Positions 47,692-60,560 of a DNA stretch of 64,000 nt are shown piece after piece (positions within the stretch are counted from its first letter, which is position 1; the number at the start of each line of letters is the position of its first letter). Below the pieces are notes generated by a model that was not told where the DNA came from, ran no database searches, and worked only from the letters and a program-made list of their open reading frames with translations. The stretch comes from Acorus gramineus (lineage: Eukaryota > Streptophyta > Magnoliopsida > Acorales > Acoraceae). The position numbers and the translations under genes were made by a program. The DNA lies in contig CM060857.1 of assembly GCA_030737835.1 (NCBI GenBank), positions 3,490,328-3,554,327 of the forward strand, given 5' to 3'.

Positions 47692-48220
47692 TGATGTAGG
47701 ACAGATTATGCAGATGGGAGCACCAAAAGAAGTCCATCAGATAAATTACAAATCAATGGTCACGATCTCGGAATCGCACGAAATTTTACATGGTGAAATA
47801 TATCGAGGAGATCTTCTTGATTAGTTGTAACACAACTAACAATTCTTATTTTTTTAAAATTAATTCATTTAGGCCTTTAAATTAGCGATTTTACTATTTT
47901 TAGTAAGTTTTGGATTTGTGATATCTCAATCATAACAGATCAGAATTGATTTCTATCAATTCCTATGATCATGGAGGATCTCATAGAATCAGAAAAATTA
48001 GTTTTCGAATTTTACTATTTTTAGTAATTTTTTAATTTTATGTTATTAGTATAAATAGAAAACTTGTAATCTAGGGTTGACAATTTTTTATCAATAATAT
48101 TTCGAATTTCTTCTATTTTGGGGCTTTCTTCCTTGTGGATTCAAGGATTCCTTGTGGATTCAAAGAGCTTATGAGATCTCAACGCTGGTTGGATCTTTTT
48201 ATCAGTTTCACGCTGCGTTA
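47692..48220 (+). repeat. 3' LTR, 529 bp
   Basis: Nearly identical to the 5' LTR from the agatgggag word onward. Starts TGATGTAGGACAG and ends GCTGCGTTA, followed by the target duplication TTTCT. Confidence 0.85.
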
Positions 48221-48225
48221 TTTCT

Positions 48226-49507
48226 CAATCGACATTGGTTTCTCGTCACAAAAAATAAAATAAAATAATCTTAGTCGTTAGCACGTAAATCCAATTTAAA
48301 CTATTCCTAGGATTAGAATGCAATTTTAAGCGCATGGTGGTGTAAAAATCCTTACTTTGAAATTTTTTATTTTTTTTTTTAAAAAATATACAAGTGAATC
48401 TCAATGTATACTTTTATAGTACAATATACACTACGCTATCGTAACGTATACTGTACTATTATAGTGTATAAAATTTTTTATTTTTTAAATAAAAAATAAA
48501 CTCGTGTATCTCAATGTATACTTCACTTTTTCATAATAAAATGTATTTTAATGGATAAATGTACTTTTATTTAAAAAAAAAATAGGTGAAGGCAATGGAC
48601 AAGGCAACAAAAGAGCTGGATATATCATTTTCACTTGCAGTATGCTTTGATTGTTGAATGTTGCATATTTCATGTAACCCACACATACTGTGATTTTGAT
48701 ATTGCGCGCACATATACGAGAGCTTCGTGTAGCAGTGCTCTAAAGAATTTAAATTTTGGCTTGCATTAAGGTTTGCTTTATTTATTTATTTATTATATGA
48801 AAAAAGCCTTCAATGGACTGCATGACCCACTTATACTATAGGCTAACTTTAATCATCAATGTTAAAAATTGTTTGACATGACACAAAAAGATGAGCGCCG
48901 ATACAACCAGTCTATTTTGCAGTCTGTCTGTAGACTCATACACTATGATAATGTAATATATATTGCTTTTATAATATATGACAATTTTTTTCATTTTTTT
49001 AAAATAAAAAAATTTACTATTGCATCTCAATATATATTTCATTTTATATAATAATATGTACTTCAATGAAAGAATGTGTAAATTTTTTTAAAAATGACAC
49101 ATATCAGAGATGGATTGCAATTGGACCTCGACATATTATTTTCCTAAAAAGATTTAATAGACTCCGTGGCCTCGTAGTGGATGCAAACCTCTTTTCAGAG
49201 GTGGGAGAAAAAAGTGGAAAAAACCCAGTTGAACCTGGTTCATGGGCAATATGCCCCCATGTGGTTGTGAGCCTAAAAATTAGCTAAATTGCTGGTTTCT
49301 ACTCAAACATAAAAACAAAAAGATGAAAAAGGAAAGACTGGTCACAAATTCTTGAGAGAGCCCTACATGCCCTCCAATTGGTTCATAAAATTCTTGCTCC
49401 ATATTACAATGTACAAATACAGGTTTGATTGATCAAGAGAGTTTTTATACACAATTTACGAAGATAGCCCTACATACAATTCATATACAATATAGTTATC
49501 TAACATG
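48226..49507. other. AT-rich intergenic DNA
   Basis: No gene recognised. Repeated acttcaatg/tatactt phrases with poly(A/T) give both-strand shadow ORFs. A segment near 49185-49275 resembles 45410-45500 (gtggaaaaaaccc, cctggttcatgggca). Confidence 0.35.
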
Positions 49508-50655
49508 TTTTTTTTTTTTTTTATGAAACGGTAGGCCGTCACCTTTTTATAACGAAAAGGGTCGAGCCCAAGGATACAAAACAATAACAAACAAGCGAAC
49601 CAAAAGAGAAAGGAGAAGCTTTTACTGTAGAAGAGAGATCTACAGTAAGAACCGGTCCAAACAAGAAGGAACTACTCCAGGATACAAAGACGACCGTTTG
49701 TAAGGGAGACCGCACTCGCTCCCGCGCAGAACCAGTTCTGAATGCATCTAAGAGACGATTCACAAATGTTTTCTACATAAGGCGTGCATCCCCTAAATAA
49801 CATAGCGTTGCGCTCCCTCCAAATCGACCACACCACCGCCGGGACAAAACATTGAGACACTTTGCCCCGACAACTTCTATCACCTCGACCTCGAAGTCAT
49901 TTCCCCGCCCTAGACAGGAAGGAGGACTACACCATACCCGTCACGCACCCCAACCAGCGCCAAACCTCACGAACTAGTGGGCAAGAAACAAAGAGGTGCA
50001 AAATCGATTCATCCTCCGCACCACAAAGAACACACCGAAGATCTTGGCTTGCCACCGACCGAGCCCTTCTATCTTTCGTTACGAGCTTTCCCAAATACAA
50101 AAGCCAAAGGAATGCTTTAACTTTAAGAGGGAATTTGCCACCCCAAATCTTCCTATGCTTTGGAGCCGTATGTAATGACACAGCAAGGTCCCGGCGAAGC
50201 CTCCTGTAACAGCTGTGAACGCAGAACCCTTCGCGTGGATTGGGAATCCAAACCAACACATCCGGCCGATCCAGTACCAGCAAAGTACCCTGAAGAGCCT
50301 CGAGCAGTGAGACAAATGAATCAGCCTCAGCTCCTCTCAGGTTGCGCCGCACCACCACATCCCAAAAACCCAAGTCTCTCTGAGTGGCCCAGAACTCCTG
50401 AACTACCCCCACCTTATTCACCGCCAAGCCAAAAAGCTTCGGGAATCTGGACATAAAGGTGGAGTCTCCCAACCACACATCTTTCCAAAATCTCACCGAC
50501 GCGCCCGAGCCAACCTCCCAACGAATCGCCTCCGAAAAAAACATCGGAACAGGATAGGATACCACCCCAGATTCTAGAAAGCCTTACTGAGCTTCTTGGG
50601 AACCGGTCAAGATGAAGGCCCGGGCGGCAGTAGCGCTCCCTGACCAGCTTACACC
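49508..50655 (-). mobile_element. 5'-truncated LINE (L1-type) retrotransposon
   Basis: Minus-strand element ending in a poly(A) tail (poly(T) on the plus strand at 49508-49523). The body codes for the C-terminal end of ORF2 only. The 5' side stops near 50655 without an RT core, as with incomplete reverse transcription. No convincing target duplication was found. Confidence 0.8.
49672..50565 (-). pseudogene. LINE ORF2 C-terminal fragment with zf-RVT domain
   Basis: The frame 50565-49927 contains the typical LINE words EVGSGASVRFWKDVWLG, HRKIWGGKFPLKVKAFLWLL and the zinc-binding zf-RVT motif RCVLCGAEDESILHLFVSC. After a stop near 49927 a second frame resumes (CFVPAVVWSIWRERNAMLFRG) to 49672, so a frameshift separates the two. 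It lacks endonuclease and reverse transcriptase and cannot move on its own. Confidence 0.85.
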
Positions 50656-50936
50656 ACAGAAGATAACGTGTTATATTTCATGTTGAAATTTTTTCACATT
50701 TTTTTATAAGTGATTCATTCAATTTATTATGTGTGTGTAATCATTAGATAATATTTTAATATTTAAAAAAGAATCAAAACATCTTGCTGTCGAAAATGTA
50801 ATTATCATTTTCCTTGGTGCAATTCCAAAAACTTTATTTATTGGTCCCAAAAATAATGAAGACCAATACATGCATTTAGTTGAAAATAGTAAATGATTAG
50901 ATAGTTTTACAACAAAGTAAAATGTAGATTTGTACA

Positions 50937-51473
50937 TAGGGATGGTAAACGAGCCGAACGAGCCGAGCTTTGACCTGCTCAGGCTCGGCTCGTTTAGTAT
51001 CAGGCTCGGCTCGGGCTCGGCTCGGCTCGGGAACGAGCTTCATTTTGTGTTCAAGCTCGGCTCGTTGGGCTCGTGAAAAGCTCGGTTAAAGCTCGGCTCG
51101 GCTCGTTTGTTAAACAAGCCAAGCTGAAGCTCGAATCAAGGCTTGGCTCGGGCTCGTTTAGCTAAAAAAAATCTTGTTTAGCGTTTAAGAAGTCACATTT
51201 CATAAATCACAACACCTTATACATGTGAAAGTAACATAAGTTCGGGCTCGGGCTCGGCTCGTGCTCGGCTCGTTAACCTTTTTTCAGTTAAGTAAACGAG
51301 CTCGTCTAGGCTCGGGCTCTGCTCGGGCTCGGCTCGGGCTCGGCTCGTTTACAAACCGAGCTTTAAAAATTGTTCAAGCTCGGCTCGTTTGTCTAATCGA
51401 ACGAGCCTGAGCGAGCTTTAACCGAGCCGAACCCGAGCCGAGCCCGAGCTGCTCGGCTCATTTACCAGCCCTA
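50937..51473. mobile_element. non-autonomous hAT-type element, ACGAGCC family, copy 2
   Basis: TTTGTACA flanks both sides (50929-50936 and 51474-51481), an exact 8-bp target duplication. Ends are TAGGGATGGTAAACGAGCC and the complement of TAGGGCTGGTAAATGAGCC. Both subterminal regions hold dense arrays of GCTCGGCTCG/CGAGCCGAGC. No ORF. Confidence 0.88.
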
Positions 51474-51824
51474 TTTGTACATCATGCTATGAAGATTGAG
51501 AGAATCTGTTGGTGGTCCCCAAACCAACTCAACAATCAGTGATTGAATTTATTACACACAATCTCATTTGTCATCTCGTCTGTAATTTTTATATACCTTG
51601 ATCATTGTTTACAAAATATGTATTTCATTAAAAAACTTTTATCATTTTTTTAAGAAATAAATCTATACAATTCATTATATTATACCTTATAATTTATAAA
51701 TCATACACCTTATAGATGAGATTTTTTTTTTATAAAAAAATTGAAACATATGCAAATTATTCACGAGGCTGTAAACCAGATTGCATCTCACCTTCCCCTT
51801 TCCCTTTCCCTTGGGAATAGTAGG

Positions 51825-52060
51825 CACTACAACAAAAGTAATATACAATGGCACTTTATTGATGGCAGTCAAATAAACTGCTATTTTATGCCATATACAG
51901 GGGTTTGTTTTGTAAATGCCACCAAAAAAATAGAATATTGTCAAAATAAAATAACTGTAGTGACAATATTAATGCAGTAATTTAATTTTTTTAATTCAGT
52001 CACTATAAAAATCTTAACCCCATATCTCTCAACCTTTATTTTTTAAAAAAAAAAAAATAA
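51825..52060. mobile_element. possible terminus of a CACTA (En/Spm-like) element
   Basis: CACTACAACAAAAGTAAT at 51825 fits the CACTACAA(C/G)AAAA end of plant CACTA elements. The opposite end was not found, so the element is truncated or the match is chance. Confidence 0.35.
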
Positions 52061-52135
52061 CAACAATGGGCCATCCCACATGTGATAGTTCACGTGTGGG
52101 ATGGTCCATATCACGTGTGGGTTGGCCCATTGTTG
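52061..52135. repeat. 27-bp-arm palindrome
   Basis: Arms 52061-52087 and 52109-52135 (caacaatgggccatcccaca / tgtgggttggcccattgttg at their outer parts) are near-perfect inverted repeats. The loop contains a third cacgtgtgggatgg copy. Confidence 0.8.
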
Positions 52136-53134
52136 TTTGGCCCCTTAGTCTGTTATTTATGACACTATATCAACATAAAACACTTCCGTAGTTATTTTTT
52201 ACATACACCACATCATTTGACACTGTATATGAAATTTTTAATAAAATGATATATATTTTATTAAGAAAAATTTAAAAAAACACATGCATTCTATTCATTT
52301 AAATATCTATATCAATTTTTGTGAAAAACATGTATTTTAGTATAAGAAGATGATTTTAAAAAAATTCAAATATGTTTAGTCTATAAAAGTGACTATAAAC
52401 TTTGACAAACGAAAGTTTATTTTGAGAATGCATGTGAGATGATTATAGACCACATTAAATCTTGGGGGCTTTATTGTGTGGGTGCTACTACTACTCCTAG
52501 GGTAAACTTTTCTCGGGGTCGCTTATTAATTGAAAACCAGTGACTCTGGAATTAGGATTCGAGCGACCTCTGTATATCTCTATTCTTTTGTTCCCCATAT
52601 CTTATGTTTTTTTTTTTAAATGTATGCTTTGGACACTCCCTTAACTTTATTAATATAAAACTAGAGTCATTTGTTTGCTGTTTCTTAAAAAAAAAAAAAA
52701 AGGCAAAACAAACATAAAAACACATGCATACCAGAGTATATATATATTCAGGATGAAAGACATCAAACCCAACATGAGTGGCTTGATCAATGTCTCCACC
52801 AAGACGATCACCATGAGATCTTCAGCCATGTAAACAAAGTACTAAAATCCATAGGAGGGAACTGTTCTTGGACTCACTCTAGATCCAGCTTGGCCTACCT
52901 ATATCTTATAAATTGAAGTTGACTAGTCTAATCGGCTGAGAAGACATGCATGCACGTCCGTACCTATCAATCATTTCTCTGACTCTGACGATGTACGTGT
53001 TACACCTGTTTTCATCGATGCAGCCCATGCAAATAATATCTCTCTCATGTGGTCCTGCATTTATAATTGATTAATTATGTATCGGATCTTGGTGTATGAC
53101 ATCGAATAATAAAGCTACAGTAATATTAAATAAT

Positions 53135-53655
53135 AGGAAAAAATTCATATAACCCTCAGTAATCTTGTTGATATTTATATAATCCACTGTAATTTTAATA
53201 TATCTAAATAACTCCATGTAAACACACCATAAATTGAAATAACCTCTTACAGTTAAAAATTCTTTAATAGAGTTGGAATATTCCTGACATATTCCGTTAT
53301 CTAAACCATGGTTAACAAATGTGTATTCTTTTAACCCTCGAAAAACAGTCAATACTTCAAAAAAAAAAAAAAAACTCTCATATTTCTAATTTTAAACTCT
53401 TTAAGTTTTTTTTTTTTTTTTTTAAGTATTGGCTGCTTTCAGAGGGTTAAAAGAATACATATTTGTTAACCATGGTTTAAATAACGCAATATGTTTAAAA
53501 TATTTTAATTTTGTTAAAAAAAATTTAACTGCAAGGGGTTATTTGCATTTATGGTGTGTTTACAGAGGTTATATGGATATATTGAGATTCCAGGGGGTTA
53601 TATGGATATCAAGAAGATTACAGGGGGGTTATATGAATTTTTTCCTAAATAATAA
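53135..53655. mobile_element. foldback element with ggaaaaaattcatataaccc ends
   Basis: The two halves, on either side of A and T tracts near 53360-53422, are reverse complements: aaaaaattcatataaccc / gggttatatgaatttttt, ttaaccatggttt in both, and ttttaaccctc / gagggttaaaa. Noncoding; related in end sequence to 31238-31785. Confidence 0.8.
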
Positions 53656-53664
53656 TGATTTTTA

Positions 53665-56354
53665 GGCCCCAATTGATAGACCCCATCCTAAGCCCCATGA
53701 GATGGCAAGTTTGAAATACCTATATTACCCCCCTCCCTAATTAATCGTTTTAGTATTCCATAACCACCCCATTAATTCCGAGGTAGTTATGATTTGTGAT
53801 ATCTTTCCGTTTTTTAATATTTGTTTTCAATTTGACTTCCAAAAAATTCACGATTCTCCATTTCTGATTGTGAATGATCGGCTGATAGGAAAACAAATAT
53901 GAATTTCATTTTTTATTCAGATCTGGTTGGTGTATACGAGGTGAATTCATGATTTTTTTTTCTTTCCGTGTGATCTGATTCTGGTGCAAACAGAAATTGA
54001 TACATCCAGGTTAGGTTTTTTCGGATCCCAAAAATTACAATATTTTGTGATTTTTTAGTTTTCAGATGGATTTGAAAACAAACATCAAATTTTATTTTGT
54101 TTCAGTTTGATCGGTGGAGAAGAGAAGAATTTTATTCATTTAGTTTAATTTGTGACTAGTTTGTTGTGCAAATAATGGCGGTCCATTCAAGCTAGTCTTT
54201 TTTGTATCTGAATAAATTATGTTGATTTTGATTTTTCGTTATTCCTTTGAATCATCATATACATGTATTGAATCTTAATTTAATTTTAAATTCAGATACA
54301 TGGCTTGTATCTTGATTTATATGCATTGTTGTGTACCATGTATGATCTGTACAATCGTTTTATGATTGTGTGTTTGTGTATAATTATGCATAATGTGTCA
54401 TTCATGATATTTTTTAGCTTTGTATCAGCATTATTCGACTCATTCAAATTTAAGATTTTTCAAATACATTGCACATTCACTTGTATGGAATGTGTATTTG
54501 ATAATTCAAATTCCAGATACACCTGTATCTGAATTTGATATCCAGCCCATTTTGAAGGTTGTTATTTATATTTTCATGGATTTAATTAATGTATAGCTGA
54601 TTAATATCTAATTGCTTATTGTTGGTATTTTGAAGACCTTTTATGAATTTTCTGTGCAGTGCTCAGTAGCATGTAGACCATAATTGTACATTTGGATTTT
54701 CAGATACATTACTGTATCTTAATTTGATAATATGTGGTTGATGTTCTGATTTTTCACCAGGCAGTGATGGTGATTTTATGGAGGACACATGCGAAGACTC
54801 AATTCATTTGGACAACATCAATGATTCATGTTCTGTGGAAACCAATTTACCGAATGAATTGTTTGTTGTGGCTGGTCAGCAAAATGTATACGAGATGCAA
54901 CTTGTTTTTGAAGATGAGGAAATCGCAGCAACAAAAGAAGCTACCATGAAGCTTTAGAAACAAGTTGATGAACATGGTTGATCAACATGTTTTATACAAC
55001 AATTTCAGATACAGTTGATTCAGATACATAAAGTGTTTACAAAAACATTAAGACATTTTCATCAAGGGATTTAGATATGTTTTATAGAACATGAGTACAA
55101 CGTTTCAGATACAGTTGAGTATTCCAAATTATAAGTTTGAAGATATTAATACACATTTTGATTCACGACACATACAACTTTTTAATAGCATGCAATGTGA
55201 CTAATGGGATCTCTGTTTCTAAGTAATTGCTTCAGATTCAGATATATTTGGTTAACAGGTTTTCAGATACAGATACAGTTGATTCAGATACATATATTGT
55301 TTAAAAAAACATTAAGATATTTTCATCAAACCAATATATTCTAATTATCAAATATAAGATAATAATACATGATCTACATTTATATGACATTTCAAACATT
55401 TCATTTGGTTATTTTCAATTGCTCATTCAATCAGATTTTGTTTCACTGAATTAAGAAACAATTGCATATTATATACATTTTCAGATACATGTCTCTGACT
55501 TATGTATTCGTTCATCATTTTTTTGTTTCCTCAGAAAATGAACTGTGTACACAAGAAACCCTAAAACAATTGAAAAATGTCAATTTTTTTCCTTTAATCT
55601 AGATACACTGGTAGACAAAGACAATGTAGCAAAAACAATTTCGTTATATATTAGAGATTTAGCACATGCTTCCAAACCTAAAAAAAAAATTCAGATTTGT
55701 TTGGATTCACATCCATGTATCTGAAATACTGATTTGAAACCAATCTTTTTTTAGATTTTAGATGTACGTATCTGAAACACTGATTTTTCAAATGGATTTT
55801 AGATTCAATCAGATTAACAGGAGACCAGAAAACGGAAGGGAATCGTTTCATATTTAATTTTGAAAAATAGATATTTCGTCCCCCCCCCCAAAAAAAAAAA
55901 AAACAGCGATGGTGAAGTTTCGATTGTGGCAAGAAATCTAAATTTTTTTTTCGCCATTGTTGACGATCTGTTTGGGGAAGAGAATCAGATGATATGAACT
56001 CTTTATAGTCAATTTTTTCTTTTGGTTCATATGCTTTTACCCAATTTGGAAACCCTAAGTTTTAATTTTTTTTTAAAATATGTTCACTTGGCGGAGATGA
56101 TTAAATGATTCCCCCCCTTTTTTTGGGATTTTGTTACGTGGATTAATGATGGGGAGAGGATTCAATGATCCCCCCTTTTTTGGGATTCCATTACGAGCAT
56201 TTATTGTGATATTAGTTAGTTAGAGCTAATTTTTAAAAATCTTAGAAGGATAGTCATGTCATTGTCATTTTGGTGGTTTGAAAAAGTCAAACAGAGAACC
56301 AATAGGAGAGTGCCACCTATTGGGGCTCATCAATGGGGCTTAATTTCTGGGGCC
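53665..56354. mobile_element. DNA element with GGCCCC ends and many CAGATACA motifs
   Basis: Left end GGCCCCAATTGATAGACCCC and the complement of the right end, GGCCCCAGAAATTAAGCCCC, are similar, and both continue with agccccat.agatggca / agccccaataggtggca. The interior carries well over ten copies of cagataca or tgtatctga, often as pairs. ORFs are short and none has a transposase motif. Confidence 0.6.
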
Positions 56355-56379
56355 CGAATAGCAGCACTGCCTATTAAAA

Positions 56380-56740
56380 CAGACAAAATTAATTGATCTT
56401 TGAAGTTTTATAAACAAAATTTACCAAGAATTGTTTGTTATTTGGGAAGAAATTGAGATTTAATTTGTTTTATAAATAGATAATCTTAAGACAAGACATT
56501 GCAAGACAAGAATGTAGAGATTCAAAAAAATTGAGAAGAATAATTTAGAGAAAAAAATTTCATGAAAGAGTTTGTGAATATTTTTTCAATCATGTATCAG
56601 TGGTTTATCGATTGGATTTCATAAGTGGATGTAGATTTAGATGAACCAATGAAAATTATGTTTCTCGTATGACTGTGGTTTTCTATTTTTCTATAGGATA
56701 ATGTGACATACAGTTTCTTTTTCAGACTTAATTCCAGTCC
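56380..56740 (+). mobile_element. copia-like solo or partial LTR
   Basis: A TATA box (tataaataga, 56471-56480), an A/G-rich leader and the phrases gtggatgtagatttagatga and atgtttctcgtatg resemble the R/U5 part of plant Ty1/copia LTRs. No internal region accompanies it and ends are not fixed. Confidence 0.4.
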
Positions 56741-57000
56741 GCATATGTTTTAATTTTTTTTAAATATTATATTTTATCTAATAAAGTACATGTTTTTATA
56801 AAAAAATAAAACATATGTTCTAATAAATTGTATGGATACATTTGTATAAAATGTAAAAAATTTATATCAAAACATATACCTCGATAATGTGAGCATATAG
56901 CACTAACAAAACATATGAGACTGAAAAAAGAACTATATATGTAACAATTTTCTTTTCTATATGATATCAGATTTATTGTCAATGGTTTCGTGAATATGTT

Positions 57001-57185
57001 CCCAGCAAGTTATATCATAGAGCGTCTGGGGATCCCAACAATTATATATATTCAAAGTGTTTCAGCTCAAGAGAAGCTGTGACAATTTCATAAGTTTGAA
57101 TTAATGGACTGTTTTTCCTTCCCTCATTGGTTTTTAAGTTTATAAAGGAGACCCCTTTTTTGGTCCCCACTAGCATTCAAGGTGA
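57001..57185 (-). repeat. copy of a dispersed low-copy segment
   Basis: On the minus strand, caatgagggaag, gaaattgtcacagcttctct and tgagctgaaacacttt match the segments at 60365-60560 (minus) and 62800-62990 (plus). Confidence 0.55.
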
Positions 57186-60104
57186 CAGTTGTTAACATAG
57201 AGATGTGAGTCCCGGCTCCTTGAAGGAGTATATAAGGGTGGATGAATTAATTAATTTTGTGTATTGTATGTTTAATCTTTGTAGATCATTTTTTTTTTGG
57301 GTAAGTTTGTAGATCACTTTGGTCCTCATTTGAAATTAATTTTGTAAAATTTGATTCTCAAAAAACTACTAGTAATATTAATTTCTCTTTTGTTAATTTT
57401 TAAAATGTTAAATAAAAAATTTGAAACCAAAAGTTGAACTTCTACTCCGATAATCTAATTAATGCTAAAATAAAATCTGACAAAATGGTTCCAAACGGGC
57501 CCCTTAGATGGTCATGTGGATGTGAAGAACAGAATAAGTATCTTGAAATAACTTATTCATTTATGTTGTTTAGCTGGATTAGAATTCCAATTGTTGGTTT
57601 GAGTAGAGAAACACAAAAGTCAAAGCCAAAACAATCTAGAATCACCCAAACTATCATGAGCATTGTTACTCTCAATTTTTTTACTGTTCTAAATACAGTC
57701 TCATATATATCGTTATCCCCCTTCATTCAATGTAACAAAATTTTTATATTTTCTATAAATGATATCTTTTAATTAGTTATAGTATATACATTTTATGCAA
57801 AATCATGCTCACATGCACCCTTTGCTTTCAACAAAACTTATGAACTATTTTTTTTAAAAAGTTGTATAATGATTTAAATTATATCAATAACTTCCAACAT
57901 CTAAATTATATCACATTTACGAACATGTAATATTGTACATAAACTTAACAACACTTCTGAAACTCGATCAGTGAACAGATGTAAGCCATGTCAAAAGGGA
58001 CCCCCTACAGTTGCAGAGTCAACAAATTAAATTAAACAGTGATCATATATTATAACTGAACGTCGGACATGCAATTCAGATAATGTTACAGGTTTATATA
58101 TATATATATATATCCCATTTTTTTCAAAACCATTTGTACTTGAAACTTCTCTCAATTAACACTTTTGGAACCGACGAAGGCGACATCATAATTATTAATC
58201 AGTTGCAGAGGCTATTCATTCAGACCTTTAGTACTGGAGAGATATCATGTTAGATGTGTAGGTGGTGAGATAATATATCAATCAGTATTAATATATATAT
58301 GTTTTTTTAATTATGAAAAAAAGTGATACATGACTAATGGATATCTGAATTCTAATTCTAAATGTACTAAGAATATCTTTAATGTATATGTTAGTTAAAC
58401 AAGATATTAAAGTGCTATGTCAGCACTTTATACCTCAACTATACATTCATTTACTACATCCCTATTTAGTTGGTTGTTGTTCCAATAGACTAGTTAAATA
58501 AACAAGCTAAATCAATAGTGAGTCCCACCTCTCTACCCACTCAACCTTTCAAATGTATTTTTTATTAATTTTTTAAAGAGAACTATCACGTGGGGCTCAC
58601 ATTTGGCTAGCTAAAACACTAGCTACAGTTAACATGAAAGATAATACCTGACACGTGGGGCTCACATTTAGCTCTCTTTTAACATCTTCATTGGAGCAAC
58701 ATTTTTACATGTTATGTAAAATATGACACTAACATATTAGTTAACATATCCATTGGAGATGCTATAATTAAACCGGAGATATCGAATCACTATATTTGCG
58801 AACTATAACAAATGCCAGTGCAACAATGTAGTATTCAAAGGTACTTCATATGGCGACTACATTATTGAGAGTCGGCCTTGAGGTATTCATGACCGGGAAA
58901 GATGTTGCGTAGGTGCCAAGGCGATCGAGTTGGTTATTCAGGGGTGATGAGTAGAGGGGTGGCAGGGTGTTCTGTCATGTAGAATGCTCTTCTAATGTGG
59001 AATTCCTCTTTTATATCTTTTTTTACATTATTTATTTCTTGTAATTTGAACATAGTTCTTTTAATATAAAAACGCATGTCTACCGTTTATCAATAATAAA
59101 AAAAAAAAAACAAATGCCAGTGCAAGTGAATCCAAGACGATATCATGATGGATCTCTCTGGGTACTCATGTAGTTGGAAGGAAGGCTACTTGGCAACAGA
59201 TGGTGAGTTTAATCTGGCCACGGAGGATCTTTAAGTTGGAAGATGATTAATGCAAGAACAGCTGATCTTGGAAAGAAATCTTTGCATGGTGCATGTGGAC
59301 CACCAAACCAGACAGATATTGACAAACCTGAAAAATTTCAATAGGTGAGTTTCCTGTGCTAAAGGAACATTGAATACAAATAAAAAGTGCATAGTAGTGA
59401 GGAAAATGATGTGACCAGCACCGAGTCTAGCCTCATGTACAATCACACTATTTTATTTTTTTATAAAAATTATACACTCTTCTACTGAAATACATATTAT
59501 TATATGAAATAAAACATATACTAAGATACGATAATATTATTTTTTTTATTTTAAAAAAATAAATTTTTTTATTCAAAACCTCATATGTTATGATAGTGCA
59601 GTATAGTATATATCCACGCTCATAACATAAAGATTATGGACTTTGATATGGCCAGTTATTTCTGCAGTCCTAGCTTACTCGATACCTGAAATATGTATAT
59701 CTATACACATACTTTACTAGGAGAGTATATATAGTTTAATAAGAAAAGTGTAAAAAATATATGTATCCAATTCATTCTAAAATGAATAATAATATTTTTT
59801 TTGCCTGTATACTTCGGTGAAAGACCAAGCTGGTTCCCGAATGTACTGTTATGATACTACTCAATGAAAATATTTGTGGAAATCATCAATAATGAACCCA
59901 AGATCATATGAAGAAAGATCACACATCACAAGAGAAACTCTGCTTTTACATGGTTTAGCCTAACATCTTTATGTCAATCTATTTCCTTGAAATATCACAT
60001 GTTCAACATTAAAATATCTATTCATGGCTTATGGGGGTATCCATTGAGATAAATTTGAACAATCTTCCCAACAAATTCTTAACAAATTATAACAAATAAT
60101 CAAA
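57186..60104. other. AT-rich intergenic DNA
   Basis: No supported gene. A (TA)n run of about ten units lies at 58094-58113. Two cacgtggggctcacattt phrases occur near 58590 and 58661. A short frame at 59244-59342 (MINARTADLGKKSLHGACG...) resembles nothing recognised. Confidence 0.35.
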
Positions 60105-60364
60105 TAATTAAATCTTGTTTAACAGATAGATCAAATTTCTATTAATAAAATGTTCCATCCCAAATGACTTCATCTTGCTCATATATAATATGGGTACACT
60201 TGAAGCCTTCAAAGACAGATTGAGTGATGCCCTAGGAGCTTCCAAATCAATCATGCTTTGCTCCACATGAGCCATGACTAGACATATCAGCTGGGAAGAC
60301 ACATTTGGCTTCATTCCCCCCACCCCACCTCCTTCCCCTCCAATCATTTCTCCAACAATGAGTT

Positions 60365-60560
60365 ATGCATGTTTTCATCGATGCAGTCCATATTTTTTTG
60401 TGGTCCTGCATTATATGTATTTCATTAAGTGATCCAGCTCAAAAGAAGCTGTAACAGATATATTTCATCATATTGACTTTGATAGAATTGTTTCTCCTAC
60501 CATGGGATATTTAGACCTTCCGTGCAATGGGTACCCTCTGTGGTGTCCCCATTGGTTTTA
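60365..60560 (-). repeat. copy of a dispersed low-copy segment
   Basis: Reverse complement of most of 62800-62990: ggacaccacagagggtaccc, gcacggaaggt, taggagaaacaat, gttacagcttct, gagctgga, aatgcaggaccaca. A further partial copy is at 53014-53060 (gcaggaccacatgag, gctgcatcgatgaaaacag). It may be the promoter region of a duplicated gene whose body is lost or lies outside the window. Confidence 0.65.

Larger units (their letters stand above)
45839..48220 (+). mobile_element. compact non-autonomous Ty3/gypsy-type LTR retrotransposon (gag only)
   Basis: Two LTRs (45839-46353 and 47692-48220) enclose a gag ORF and a remnant ORF. TTTCT flanks the element on both sides (45834-45838 and 48221-48225), an exact 5-bp target duplication. 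The primer-binding site TGGTATCAGAGC (46356-46367) matches the 3' end of initiator tRNA-Met. A purine-rich gaagaagaggagtc precedes the 3' LTR. Reverse transcriptase, RNase H and integrase are absent, so mobility would need proteins from a full-length relative. Confidence 0.9.

Noticed and set aside
60108..60347. Minus-strand ORF of 79 codons
   Set aside because: It lies in a repeated low-copy segment; other copies do not keep the frame.
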